Assembly: GCF_014161445.1 (NCBI RefSeq)
Contig: NZ_JABBXA010000007.1
Span: 62,001-126,000, forward strand
Length of the DNA stretch: 64,000 nt
Direction of reading: 5' to 3'
Origin: Microbispora sp. H13382
GTDB lineage: Bacteria; Actinomycetota; Actinomycetes; Streptosporangiales; Streptosporangiaceae
The stretch's first letter is position 1, and each line of letters opens with the position of its first letter. Position numbers and translations under genes: made by a program. Below are positions 55,765 through 64,000 of this stretch, one piece after another. The notes under the pieces were generated by a model that was not told where the DNA came from, made no database searches, and was given only the letters and a program-made list of their open reading frames with translations.

Positions 55765-56802
55765 TCAGCGGGCCGACGACTCGTGGACGAAGTCGGTGAG
55801 CCGGGCGAGCTGGTCGGGGTCGGTCGAGGGAAGCACGCCGTGGCCGAGGTTGAACACGTGCCCCTCGGCCACCCTGCCCCGTTCGAGCACGTCCCTGGCC
55901 CGCCCCTCGACGACCTCCCAGGGCGCGAGCAGGATCGCCGGGTCGAGGTTGCCCTGCAGGGCCTTGCCCGCGCCCACGCGGAGCGCGGCCTCGTCGAGCG
56001 GCACCCGCCAGTCGACGCCCACCACGTCGGCGCCGGCCTCGCCCATGAGGCCGAGCAGCTCGCCGGTGCCGACGCCGAAGTGGATGCGCGGCACGCCGAG
56101 GTCCGCCAGGCCGGCGAAGATCCGGCTGGTGTGCGGCAGCACGTAGGAGCGGTAGTCCTGCGGCGCGACCGCGCCGACCCACGAGTCGAAGAGCTGGACG
56201 GCCGAGGCGCCCGCCGCCACCTGGACGCGCAGGAAGGCGAGCGTGATCGCGCCGAGCCGGTCCATCAGCTCGTGCCACAGCTCGGGCTCGCCGTACATCA
56301 TGGCCTTCGTGCGGTCGTGGCTCTTGGAGGGGCCGCCCTCGATCAGATACGACGCGAGTGTGAAAGGCCCTCCGGCGAAGCCGATCAGCGGGGTCCCGCC
56401 CAGCTCCCCGGTGAGCGCGCCGACCGCCTCGGTCACGTACGGGACGTCGTCCGGCTCCAGCGGGCGCAGGACCTCCATGCCCGCCTTGTCGCGGATGGGG
56501 GTCCCGACGACGGGACCGACGCCCGGCTTGATGTCGAGGTCGACGCCGATGGCCCTGAGCGGCACCACGATGTCGCTGAAGAAGATCGCCGCGTCCGTGC
56601 CGTACCTGCGGACCGGCTGCATCGTGATCTCGACCACGAGGTCGGGTGTGGCGCAGGCGGTGAGCATCTCGACGCCCGCGCGCACCCTGCGGTACTCGGG
56701 CAGCGACCGCCCGGCCTGGCGCATGTACCACACCGGGGTGTGCGGGACGGGCTCGCGCCGGCAGGCGCGGACGAAAACGGAATCGGCGAGCTGGGGTTTC
56801 AC
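55765..56802 (-). CDS. hemE: Uroporphyrinogen decarboxylase
   Basis: 345 residues. [43 protein letters not shown] and the C-terminal [14 protein letters not shown] are all signatures. It makes coproporphyrinogen III, the substrate of hemY, which with hemQ lies about 14 kb away on the same strand. In many actinobacteria these genes are close together, so the material between may be an insertion. A CRP-type site stands 112 bases upstream. Confidence 0.97.
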   Translation of the reverse strand: MKPQLADSVFVRACRREPVPHTPVWYMRQAGRSLPEYRRVRAGVEMLTACATPDLVVEITMQPVRRYGTDAAIFFSDIVVPLRAIGVDLDIKPGVGPVVGTPIRDKAGMEVLRPLEPDDVPYVTEAVGALTGELGGTPLIGFAGGPFTLASYLIEGGPSKSHDRTKAMMYGEPELWHELMDRLGAITLAFLRVQVAAGASAVQLFDSWVGAVAPQDYRSYVLPHTSRIFAGLADLGVPRIHFGVGTGELLGLMGEAGADVVGVDWRVPLDEAALRVGAGKALQGNLDPAILLAPWEVVEGRARDVLERGRVAEGHVFNLGHGVLPSTDPDQLARLTDFVHESSAR

Positions 56803-56913
56803 GACACCAGCCTGCCATGCCCGGGGGGCGCCCGGTGCCCGGACCCATGACCTGGGGTTCCAGAACGACGCGAGAAAGGTCGCTCATCGCGTAAGGTGAA
56901 CCCCATCCCCTCC

Positions 56914-56929
56914 TGTGAGTCGTCTCACA
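56914..56929. promoter_or_regulatory. CRP/FNR-type site upstream of hemE
   Basis: TGTGAGTCGTCTCACA fits TGTGA-N6-TCACA exactly. In actinobacteria cAMP-responsive Crp/GlxR proteins bind this consensus. It lies in the hemE-DUF3000 divergent region, 112 bases from the hemE start. Confidence 0.6.
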
Positions 56930-57339
56930 CCTCGGCAATGTGTTCGCCAATCGGCCATCCGGCATCGATTCCAATACCACTTTCGAGACACGCCGAGCGC
57001 GATGCGGGGAAATGTCGCCGGGACGTGCCAACGTCGGATCAGTCCCGAGCGACCGCCACGACCGTGGATCCGACGAGAGGCCCCGGAGCGATGACTTCGA
57101 TGTGGAGTTCCCCCGAACGCCGCACTGAGCGCTGTGCCGGCAGCGACGCCGCGCGCCCCGCCCGCCCGAGCCGCGCGGACGGCTGCGGCGACCGCCGGGA
57201 CCGCACCCTCGGACGCGGCCCGGCGCGGACGCCCGCCCGGGTGACGGCTCGACTGGCGGCGACGGTTTGACGACCTGCGATGCCCCCCACAGCCACCCCC
57301 CTGCTTCGCGCCATCCCGAATCCGACCTACTCTTCCGTC
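56930..57339. other. Intergenic stretch between hemE and DUF3000 gene
   Basis: The first 100 bases are less GC-rich than the surroundings and probably contain the hemE promoter. The rest is GC-rich, and its open frames are Arg/Pro/Ala-biased and unlike known proteins. No gene called. Confidence 0.5.
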
Positions 57340-57936
57340 ATGACCCTCGGTGAGCCGCCGGCGCCTCCCGCCGCCTTCAGGCGCGCGCTGGAGACGTTGC
57401 GCCCTGCCGAGGTACGGCCGGAGATCGAGCTGGAGGACATCCCCGCCCCCCAGCGGCTCGCGCCGTACTCCGGAGCCGTCGGGGCGTCCGTGTACCGTGA
57501 CGACGACGAACTCGCCGTCGGTCGTCTGATCATGCTGTTCGACCCCGAGGGCCAGCGCGGCTGGGAGGGGCCGTTCCGCCTCGTCGCCTACGTACGCGCC
57601 GACATGGAGCCGGAGATGACCACCGACCCGCTGCTGGGGCCGGTGGCCTGGAGCTGGCTGACCGAGGCGCTCGACGCCCACGGCGCGCGGTACGCCGCGG
57701 TGGGCGGCACGGTCACCCGCGCCGTCTCGGAGGGGTTCGGCGGCAAGGCGGACGACCCCGTCACCACCGAGATCGAACTGCGCGCCTCGTGGTCCCCGCT
57801 CGACGAGGACCTGTCGCCGCACGCGGCCGCGTGGTGCGACCTCATGTGCCTGGCCGCGGGCATCCCCCCACTGCCGCCCGACGTCGCGACGCTGCATCCG
57901 CGTCCCGCCCGCCGAGATGATCCGAAAGTTCCATAG
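57340..57936 (+). CDS. DUF3000 protein
   Basis: 198 residues, DUF3000 (actinobacteria only): FRRALETLRPAEVRPEIELEDIPAPQRLAPYSGAV, GRLIMLFDPEGQRGWEGPFRLVAYVRADME and LRASWSPLDEDLSPHAAAWCDLMCLAAG. Function unknown. ATG 57340 lies 6 bases after TACTCT, a good -10 for a leaderless mRNA; an ATG at 57280 is an alternative. Three bases before ribonuclease D, so cotranscribed. Confidence 0.88.
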   Translation: MTLGEPPAPPAAFRRALETLRPAEVRPEIELEDIPAPQRLAPYSGAVGASVYRDDDELAVGRLIMLFDPEGQRGWEGPFRLVAYVRADMEPEMTTDPLLGPVAWSWLTEALDAHGARYAAVGGTVTRAVSEGFGGKADDPVTTEIELRASWSPLDEDLSPHAAAWCDLMCLAAGIPPLPPDVATLHPRPARRDDPKVP

Positions 57937-57939
57937 CCC

Positions 57940-59163
57940 GTGACAGAACCCGTAGTCCAGCCCCTGTTGGAGCCGCGCGAGGGAATCCCGCCCGTCATCG
58001 AGGACTCCGCCGCGCTCGCGGCCGCCGTGGACGCCTTCGCCCGCGGGACGGGACCGGTGGCCGTCGACGCCGAGCGCGCCTCCGGATACCGCTACAGCGG
58101 CCGTGCCTACCTGGTGCAGCTGCGCCGGGCCGGCGCGGGCACCGCGCTGATCGACCCGATCGGCTGCCCCGACCTGTCCGCGCTGGACGAGGCCGTGAGC
58201 GACGCCGAGATCGTCCTGCACGCGGCCAACCAGGACCTGCCGTGCCTGGCCGAGCTGGGCTTCCGCCCGCGGCGGCTGTTCGACACCGAGCTGGCCGGGC
58301 GGCTGCTCGGCTACGAGCGGGTGGGTCTGGGAACCATGGTCGAGCTCGTCCTCGGCCTGCGGCTGGAGAAGGGGCACTCCGCGGCCGACTGGTCGTCCCG
58401 CCCGCTACCGGAGGACTGGCTGCGTTACGCGGCGCTCGACGTGGAGGTGCTGGTCGAGCTGCGCGACGTCCTTCACGAGGAGCTGACCGCCACCGGCAAG
58501 CTGGGATGGGCGCTGGAGGAGTTCGCGTCGATCCTGGCCGCCCCCACCCTTCCCCCGCGTACCGACCCGTGGCGGCGCACCTCGGGCATCCACCGCGTGC
58601 GCACGCTGCGCGGGCTCGCGGTGGTGCGGGAGCTGTGGACGCTGCGCGACCAGATCGCGCGGGAGGCCGACCTAGCACCGGGACGGGTGCTGCCCGACTC
58701 GGCGATCGTCCAGGCCTCCCTCGACCAGCCGCGCACGACCAAGGCCCTCACCGACATCACCCCGTTCGTCGGCCGCAGCGCCCGCCGCCACCTCAACGAC
58801 TGGCTGGCGGCGGTGAACTGGGCCCGCACGATGCCGGAGCAGGCCCTGCCGCAGCCCGTGGGGCCGGGTGACGGCCCTCCCCCGGCCAACCGGTGGGCCG
58901 ACCGGGACCCCGCAGCCGCCAGGCGCCTCGCGGCGGCACGGACCGTCGTGGCGGCGCTCGCCGACGAGCACCGCATGCCGACGGAGAACCTGCTCCAGCC
59001 CGACGCCGTACGCAGGCTGACGTGGGAACCGCCCGTGCCGATCAGCGAGGAGACCGTGGGCGACCGGCTGCGCGAGCTGGGCGCGCGGGACTGGCAGATC
59101 GGCCTGACCGTCCATCCGCTGACCAAGGCGCTCGAACGGCTGGAGATCAAGGGCGAGGTGTGA
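57940..59163 (+). CDS. rnd: Ribonuclease D with HRDC domain
   Basis: 407 residues. DEDD exonuclease about 20-200: VAVDAERASGYRY (D, E), HAANQDLPCL (D), DTELAGRLLG and YAALDVEVLVEL (Y, D). HRDC domain about 215-300 (LRGLAVVRELWTLRDQIAREADLAPGRVLPDSAIV) and a second helical repeat to the end. It trims tRNA and stable RNA 3' ends. GTG start, one base before the VOC gene at the other end. Confidence 0.94.
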   Translation: MTEPVVQPLLEPREGIPPVIEDSAALAAAVDAFARGTGPVAVDAERASGYRYSGRAYLVQLRRAGAGTALIDPIGCPDLSALDEAVSDAEIVLHAANQDLPCLAELGFRPRRLFDTELAGRLLGYERVGLGTMVELVLGLRLEKGHSAADWSSRPLPEDWLRYAALDVEVLVELRDVLHEELTATGKLGWALEEFASILAAPTLPPRTDPWRRTSGIHRVRTLRGLAVVRELWTLRDQIAREADLAPGRVLPDSAIVQASLDQPRTTKALTDITPFVGRSARRHLNDWLAAVNWARTMPEQALPQPVGPGDGPPPANRWADRDPAAARRLAAARTVVAALADEHRMPTENLLQPDAVRRLTWEPPVPISEETVGDRLRELGARDWQIGLTVHPLTKALERLEIKGEV

Positions 59164-59164
59164 C

Positions 59165-59560
59165 ATGCGGGGATGCGGCCCGGACGTGGAGTCCCCCTTC
59201 GGCTACGTCCTTCACCACGTGCAGCTCGCCATCCCGCCCGGCGTGGAGGACGACTGCCGCCGCTTCTACGTGGGCCTGCTCGGCATGACCGAGATCGGCA
59301 AGCCCCCCGCGCTCGCCGCGCGCGGGGGCCTGTGGGTGCGGGCCGGCGCCCTGGAGATCCACCTCGGTGTGGAGGAGGACTTCCGCCCCGCGCGCAAGGC
59401 GCACCCGGGCATCCTGGTGACCGGCCTGGACGACCTCGCCGCGCGTCTGGAGACCGCCGGAGTCGAGGTCGCCTGGGATCCGCACTTCCCCGGCCATCGT
59501 CGCTTCTACGCCCACGACAACGTCGGCAACCGGCTCGAGTTCCTCTCCCCGGAGACCTGA
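59165..59560 (+). CDS. VOC-family (glyoxalase-like) protein
   Basis: 131 residues, two beta-alpha-beta-beta-beta modules. Candidate metal ligands are His in VLHHVQLAIP, ALEIHLGVE and Glu in RLEFLSPE; the N-terminal CRRFYVGLLGMTEI is typical. May be an isomerase, ring-cleavage or resistance protein; substrate unknown. Follows rnd by one base. Confidence 0.88.
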   Translation: MRGCGPDVESPFGYVLHHVQLAIPPGVEDDCRRFYVGLLGMTEIGKPPALAARGGLWVRAGALEIHLGVEEDFRPARKAHPGILVTGLDDLAARLETAGVEVAWDPHFPGHRRFYAHDNVGNRLEFLSPET

Positions 59561-59583
59561 CCGGCGCGTACGACCGGCGATTG

Positions 59584-59598
59584 GAAATGAAGCATTTC
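59584..59598. promoter_or_regulatory. Palindrome upstream of ECF sigma gene
   Basis: GAAATG-AAG-CATTTC, perfect 6-base arms, 53 bases before the sigma factor start. AT-rich for this genome; may be an operator or part of the promoter. Confidence 0.35.
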
Positions 59599-59651
59599 GG
59601 CCTGGCTCGGTAAGTACAGGTGACCGCAGACGCCAGGAAAGGCCGAGATGC

Positions 59652-60221
59652 ATGACAACTACCCGCGAAGTCGTCGCGGCGGATGATGCGACCCTCATCG
59701 GGAGATCGCTGCACGAGCCGGAGGTCTTCGCCGTCCTGTTCGACCGGCACGCACCACTCCTCCACCGCTATGTGACCAGGCGGCTGGGGCCCGGCGAGGC
59801 GGAGGACGTCGTGGCCGACACCTTCCTGGCCGCCTTCCAGAGCCGGGACGACTACGACCTGGGCCGCCCCGACGCCCGCCCGTGGCTGTACGGCATCGCC
59901 TCCAACATGATCGGGAAACGGCGGCGCGCCGAGGCCGGCCTCTACCGCGCGTACCTCCGCAGCGGCGTCCATCCGGGGGAGATACCGGGCGGGCAGGTGG
60001 AGGACGGAGTCAACACCCTGGCCGTCAACCGGCCGCTGGCGCGGGCCCTGATGCGGCTCAAACGGGCCGACCGCGACGTGCTGCTGCTCGTCGCCTGGGC
60101 CGGGCTGAGCTACCAGGAGGTCGCCGAGGCGCTCGCGATCCCCCCGGGCACGGTCGCCTCGCGGCTCAACCGGGCCCGCAACCAGATTCGCCGGGATCTA
60201 CCAGAAGGAGAATGGCAGTGA
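59652..60221 (+). CDS. ECF RNA polymerase sigma factor
   Basis: 189 residues. Region 2 about 20-90 (VLFDRHAPLLHRYVTRRLGPGEAEDVVADTFLAAFQ, RPWLYGIASNMIGKRRRAE); region 4 about 125-180 (ALMRLKRADRDVLLLVAWAGLSYQEVAEALAIPPGTVASRLNRARNQIRRDL). It overlaps its partner gene by four bases. No zinc anti-sigma domain is seen downstream, so control may be transcriptional or through the partner's soluble N-terminus. Confidence 0.93.
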   Translation: MTTTREVVAADDATLIGRSLHEPEVFAVLFDRHAPLLHRYVTRRLGPGEAEDVVADTFLAAFQSRDDYDLGRPDARPWLYGIASNMIGKRRRAEAGLYRAYLRSGVHPGEIPGGQVEDGVNTLAVNRPLARALMRLKRADRDVLLLVAWAGLSYQEVAEALAIPPGTVASRLNRARNQIRRDLPEGEWQ

Positions 60222-60856
60222 ACGCGCTCACCAGCATGTGGCAGGCCGTACCCGCGGCCTCGCAGGACGACCTCGCCGGGGCCAGGCGGCGGCTGCTGGA
60301 CGGGATGCACGCCCGGCGGCCCGCCATCGCCGCCTCCCGGCGGCGGGTCGTCACGGCCCCTCGGCTGCTGATCGCGGCCGGCGTCGCGGCGGCGGCCGTC
60401 ACCGCACCGCTGGTCGCCGGCGGCGGGACCCCGGCGTACGCCGTGACCGAGAACCCCGACGGCACGATCACGGTGGCTCTCAACGAGATGCGCGACCCCG
60501 AGGGACTGCGGGCCGATCTGCTGGCGGCCGGCGTCACGGCCGACGTGTCGTTCCTGGCGCCGCACACGCGGTGCGCCGACTCACGGTTCGAGGGCGTGGA
60601 CCCTTCGTACGGGTCGCGGGGCCACACGGAGGCGCAACTGCGGAACGGCGTGGAACGGTGGCGCTCGTTCGAGGCGGCCCAGGTGGTCGACGTCCGTGAG
60701 ATCAGGATCCGTCCGGAGTTCATCCGGCCGGGCGAGACGCTCGTCCTGGAGTTCCGCGACAACCAGGACGCGCGGCGGCCCTGGCGGCTCGGCGCCTGGC
60801 TGGCCAGGACCGGCTCGCCTGTGAAGCCCTGCACGCCCGTCCCGGACGCCGGCTGA
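60218..60856 (+). CDS. Membrane protein cotranscribed with ECF sigma factor
   Basis: 212 residues from GTG 60218 (AAGGAG 7 bases upstream). A cytosolic N-terminus of about 45 residues, one TM (APRLLIAAGVAAAAVTAPLVAGG), and an extracytoplasmic domain with two Cys (TRCADSRF and VKPCTPV). The layout (sigma gene, then short cytosolic part and TM) matches anti-sigma-like partners found in actinobacteria, but I see no known anti-sigma motif. Confidence 0.82.
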   Translation: MNALTSMWQAVPAASQDDLAGARRRLLDGMHARRPAIAASRRRVVTAPRLLIAAGVAAAAVTAPLVAGGGTPAYAVTENPDGTITVALNEMRDPEGLRADLLAAGVTADVSFLAPHTRCADSRFEGVDPSYGSRGHTEAQLRNGVERWRSFEAAQVVDVREIRIRPEFIRPGETLVLEFRDNQDARRPWRLGAWLARTGSPVKPCTPVPDAG

Positions 60857-60887
60857 ACCTGCCCGCGTCGTCCCGGTACGGCCGGAA

Positions 60888-60934
60888 GCTCCCGGAGGTA
60901 CGCGACCGGCAGTGGCCGGCGTACGTCCGGGAGC
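60888..60934. terminator. Bidirectional hairpin between convergent genes
   Basis: GCTCCCGGA (60888-60896) and TCCGGGAGC (60926-60934) with inner complementary GTACGC/GCGTAC and CCGGC/GCCGG segments form a long stem between the sigma operon and the secreted hydrolase gene. Confidence 0.72.
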
Positions 60935-60987
60935 CTCCTCTCCCCGCAGGGGCGTCTCGGCCGCGCGGCCCGAGGCGCCCCGCGTGA

Positions 60988-63399
60988 TCAGGTCGCGTCG
61001 TCGTCGGTGACGACGAGCCGGGCGAAGCCGTCGCCGATCGTCGCGTTGACCGGCGCCGAGGCGACCACCTGGTAGGACTGCGGCGCGGACGCCACCGCGG
61101 TGTCGCCGTCGACCGGCACCCGGAAGGACGCCTCCAGGGCCCCGGCCGCGATGACGACCTCCTGCGCCGCCGAGGTGATCACCGGGGCGGCCCCGGTCGC
61201 GATCGACTGGACGTTCACCGTCACCGGCGTGTCGCTCTTCTCCGACAGCCGCACGGTCATCGTGGCCGTGCCCGGCCCGTCGCCCTCGTCCACGGTGGCG
61301 CCTTCCACCGACACCTGCGGCAGCCTGTCGGTGCGGGCCACACCCGCGGCCATCGTGGTGAAGGCCAGATCGGAGAGGTAGACCGTGCCCTTCCGGCTCG
61401 CGCCCGAGATCCGGATCTCGCTGATCTGCTGCGGCTTGACGCCGGTGAGCGAGCTCAACGGGACGCGGACCGTGCGCAGCCAGGTCTTGGGCAGCGGCGA
61501 GGCGGTGCCGGGGAACGCCGTGAGCGCGTCGCCGACCTCGGACACCTTGACCGTGTGGGACGCGCCCCGCTTGTCGACGATCTCGACCGCGAGGTCCACG
61601 TCGCCTGTCGCCGTCTCGTCCCTCGCCGCGCGGAAGGTGAGCGCGTCGTAGCGGGAGACGTTCTGGTCCGGCGTGTCCAGCGGCACCGTCACCGTGCCCG
61701 TGGGGTCGTTCCAGGAGAACCGCAGCACCGGTGTCGAGGCGACGTTGTTCGCGTACGTCGCGGGCGTCCAGGACGGCGCCTGCGAGGTGGTCAGCGTGGA
61801 GGCGCAGGACGGCAGGCCGCTCTGCGGCGAGCGGTCGAGCATCCCGGCGCAGACGACCGCGGCGGCCGAGCCGGAGATCCGCGCGGACGTCGACGGCGAC
61901 GTGAAGGGGGCCACGTCGAGGCGCTTGCCCGCGGGCGCCTGGGCGACGGCGTGCACGACGGCCCGCCCGGCGGAGGCGGCGGTGCCGCCGCTGCCGTCGA
62001 ACAGCGGCAGCAGGCCCTGCTCGCCGTTTTGGACCAGGCGGAAGAACCCGGCGATGTACGCCGTGCCGACCGCGTACTGCTCGGCGGCGGTCAGCCGTGA
62101 CGGGGCGGCGCCGCCGCAGACCGGGTCGTCGCGCTTCGACCAGTCGTCGGACGCGGGCGCGTGCGCCACGCCCGGGGTCCACTCGGTGTTGAAGAAGTTG
62201 TGGTCGGCGCCCATGACCATCAGCGAGGAGCGGAAGGCCGGGTCGCCGGCGTCGGCGTACCGGGAGTCGTCGTAGAAGTGCTGGCCCTGCTGGTTGGAGA
62301 CGTCCCCGTCGCAGTACGGCAGGATGACGGCCATCGGCGTGCCGGGCAGGGTCGCCCGCGCGAAGTCGGTCGGCGCGAGCGGGAGCACCGCCCTGATCCC
62401 GTACGGCCTGGCCCGGCCGGCGTTCATCAGCGCGGCCTTGACGACGCCCTCGCCCCCGCGCGAGTGGCCCATCAGGCCGACGTCGGCCATGTCGAGGCGG
62501 CCCCTGAAAAGGCTCACCAGCTTCGCGTCGCCCACGCCCTTGCCGGCGTCGGCGAGCAGGTCGAGGTGCCGCATGACGACCTCGCCCCGGGCCAGCGCGC
62601 CCCGGTCCTCGCTGTAGGGGTTGTCCGCGGCGTTGACCCCGTTGGCGCTGACCGACACGACGACGTACCCGTGACTGGCCAGCACGTCGGCGGGGCCGTC
62701 GTAGCCCTGGTAGCTGGCGATGGGCCGCTGCCCGGCCGGGCACGGCCACTGGCTGTTGGACGTCGTCCAGGCCGTGGGGTTGTAGCAGGCCGAGTGGCGG
62801 CCGTGCAGGAAGACGACCAGCGGGCGCCTGCCGCGGGCGCCCTCCGGCAGGTAGACCTTCGCCCGGATCTCGGCCTGACGGCCGCCGAGTCCCGCCAGGG
62901 CGATGGCGGTGTCGCCGAGGTCGTACTCGTCGTGCCGCACGGCGTAAGGACCGGGCGCGGCCGGATCGACGGGCGTCGGGGCCTTCTTGCCGTGCGACTT
63001 GGGGGGCTGCGGGGCGGCCTTGCCGATGCCCGCCACGGTGGTCTCGGGCACCTCGCCGTTCCAGGCGACGTCGACCGACGACGCCGTTGCGACGGCGGGG
63101 TCGGGGGTGACGACCGTCAGCGTCATGCCGTCGGGCGACTCCTCGGCCGGGCCGAGGAGGCGGCCGTCCGCCGCGAGTTCGGGGACCGCGTCGCGGACCG
63201 GCAGCGGGTTGTTCAGGTGGAGCGTGACCCGGTGGCCGCCGCTGACGGGTTCGACGGTCCAGGTGCCGTCCCCGCCACTCGGGCCGGCCGGTGCCGGCGG
63301 CGCGGCGTGCGCGGGTCCCGTGAGGAGGGGGATGGACAGGGTCGCGGCCGTGACGGCCGCGGCGAGCGCCTTGGTCAAGGCGCGCACAGGAGAGCGCAT
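60988..63399 (-). CDS. Large secreted alpha/beta hydrolase with Calx-beta-like tail
   Basis: 803 residues from ATG 63399 (AAGGAA upstream; a TTG at 63420 is less likely). Signal peptide to AHA (about 32). A beta-rich N-terminal domain and a Pro/Lys linker lead to an alpha/beta hydrolase about 160-450: VFLHGRHSACYN, GPADVLASHGYVVVSVSANG, GHSRGGEGVVKAAL with nucleophile Ser, YCDGDV (acid), GADHNFFN (His). A galactose-binding-like region about 510-670 and a Calx-beta-like domain about 690-800 follow. Secreted esterase or peptidase of unknown substrate. Confidence 0.9.
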   Translation of the reverse strand: MRSPVRALTKALAAAVTAATLSIPLLTGPAHAAPPAPAGPSGGDGTWTVEPVSGGHRVTLHLNNPLPVRDAVPELAADGRLLGPAEESPDGMTLTVVTPDPAVATASSVDVAWNGEVPETTVAGIGKAAPQPPKSHGKKAPTPVDPAAPGPYAVRHDEYDLGDTAIALAGLGGRQAEIRAKVYLPEGARGRRPLVVFLHGRHSACYNPTAWTTSNSQWPCPAGQRPIASYQGYDGPADVLASHGYVVVSVSANGVNAADNPYSEDRGALARGEVVMRHLDLLADAGKGVGDAKLVSLFRGRLDMADVGLMGHSRGGEGVVKAALMNAGRARPYGIRAVLPLAPTDFARATLPGTPMAVILPYCDGDVSNQQGQHFYDDSRYADAGDPAFRSSLMVMGADHNFFNTEWTPGVAHAPASDDWSKRDDPVCGGAAPSRLTAAEQYAVGTAYIAGFFRLVQNGEQGLLPLFDGSGGTAASAGRAVVHAVAQAPAGKRLDVAPFTSPSTSARISGSAAAVVCAGMLDRSPQSGLPSCASTLTTSQAPSWTPATYANNVASTPVLRFSWNDPTGTVTVPLDTPDQNVSRYDALTFRAARDETATGDVDLAVEIVDKRGASHTVKVSEVGDALTAFPGTASPLPKTWLRTVRVPLSSLTGVKPQQISEIRISGASRKGTVYLSDLAFTTMAAGVARTDRLPQVSVEGATVDEGDGPGTATMTVRLSEKSDTPVTVNVQSIATGAAPVITSAAQEVVIAAGALEASFRVPVDGDTAVASAPQSYQVVASAPVNATIGDGFARLVVTDDDAT

Positions 63400-63578
63400 C
63401 GGTTCCTTTTTCGAGTGCAATGCCCCAAGAAAGCCACTCTCGTGAGTGGTTCTTGAGGTTTGTGAAGTTGCATCCCGAATGAGATCGTCACCGGCGACAT
63501 GTACTGATTCCGACCGGTTTCCTGCCGGTTAACGATCTTTCACCGGCCCCGATGGCCCCACCGATCCCCGAGACCGGT

Positions 63579-63621
63579 TACCGACCAGTAGCATAGGCCT
63601 CCGGAAGCTACCGACCAGTAG
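63579..63621. promoter_or_regulatory. Tandem operator before thiolase gene
   Basis: TACCGACCAGTAG occurs twice (63579-63591 and 63609-63621), exactly 30 bases or about three helix turns apart; with the preceding base the second copy is CTAC-N6-GTAG. It overlaps the ribosome site of the thiolase. Resembles TetR-type sites of fatty-acid degradation genes. Confidence 0.55.
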
Positions 63622-63631
63622 GAGCGAACCC

Positions 63632-64000
63632 GTGCCTGCGTCCCGTGAAGTCGTCTTCGTCGACGGCGTTCGGACGCCTTTCGGCAAGTCGGGCCCGAAG
63701 GGCCTGTACGCCGAGACGCGTGCCGACGACCTGGTAGTCCGCGTCATCCGCGAGCTGATGCGGCGCAACCCCGGCCTCCCCCCGGAGCGGGTGGACGAAG
63801 TGGCCATCGCGGCCACCACCCAGATCGGCGACCAGGGCCTGACGATCGGCCGGTCCGCGGCGGTGCTCGCCGGCCTGCCGAAGTCGGTCCCCGGCTACGC
63901 CATCGACCGCATGTGCGCCGGCGCGATGACCGCCGTGACCACGGTGGCGGGCGGCATCTCCTTCGGCGCGTACGACGTGGCCATCGCCGGCGGCGTGGAG
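63632..64000 (+). CDS. fadA: Acetyl-CoA acyltransferase (thiolase), N-terminal part
   Basis: First 123 codons, cut by the window end. REVVFVDGVRTPFGKSGPKGLYAETRADDLVV and the active-site block YAIDRMCAGAMTAV, with Cys nucleophile, are typical of beta-oxidation thiolases. It cleaves 3-ketoacyl-CoA to acetyl-CoA and a shortened acyl-CoA. GTG start at 63632 with TAGGAG upstream. Confidence 0.95.
   Translation, partial: MPASREVVFVDGVRTPFGKSGPKGLYAETRADDLVVRVIRELMRRNPGLPPERVDEVAIAATTQIGDQGLTIGRSAAVLAGLPKSVPGYAIDRMCAGAMTAVTTVAGGISFGAYDVAIAGGVE

Noticed and set aside
56896-57270. 124-codon frame in the hemE-DUF3000 gap
   Set aside because: It begins inside the CRP-site region and has no protein-like pattern.

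Overview
The window is very GC-rich (about 70% or more), coding-dense, and uses GTG and TTG starts often. It carries a WhiB protein, IdeR-type iron boxes, HemQ-type heme synthesis, DUF3000, DUF4349 and DUF1707 proteins, and transmembrane Ser/Thr kinases. Together these point to a filamentous actinobacterium, probably Streptosporangiales or a relative; the placement is inference. I see no tRNA, rRNA, insertion sequence, phage or CRISPR array.

Left part (1-12.4 kb): ether-lipid/glycerol phosphate genes (AGPS-like FAD enzyme divergent from glpD around a centred palindrome), an iron-regulated sucrase-ferredoxin-like protein, WhiB, rsgA, glyA behind a clear ZTP riboswitch, and a YihY membrane protein followed by two paralogous membrane kinases. 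Next (12.5-16.4 kb) is a sulfur assimilation operon (sirA, zinc ribbon, cysH, chelatase) headed by a leaderless Cys-type leader peptide. A secreted PETase/cutinase-like hydrolase with a CBM2 follows at 16.5-17.9 kb.

Middle (18.5-41.5 kb): DUF1707 and ankyrin/HEAT proteins, an AidB-like dehydrogenase, OsmC, glgX, azlCD, an ATP-dependent DNA ligase with a RibD-like reductase, a tyrosinase-fold protein that has lost most copper ligands, a glutamine amidotransferase-glutamate decarboxylase pair, a LigD-type polymerase, msrB, a two-component system, and hemY-hemQ.

The most striking block is 41.6-54.6 kb, between hemY-hemQ and hemE. It holds a ROK regulator, a seven-gene operon with eboA, eboB, eboC, eboE and eboF homologues plus an inositol-phosphate-synthase-like enzyme and a sugar isomerase, and a divergent pair of secreted proteins (a Tat-exported TIM barrel and a sugar dehydrogenase/PKD/CBM/FIMAH protein). 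A related sequence element lies upstream of the ROK gene, of the ebo operon and of the secreted pair. The simplest reading is one regulon: a cytosolic and membrane pathway that makes or moves a prenylated or sugar/inositol-derived metabolite, with secreted enzymes acting outside.

Right part (54.7-64 kb): a DUF4349 lipoprotein, hemE with a perfect CRP-type site upstream, DUF3000, ribonuclease D, a VOC protein, an ECF sigma factor with a partner membrane protein, a large secreted alpha/beta hydrolase, and the start of a fatty-acid thiolase behind a tandem operator.
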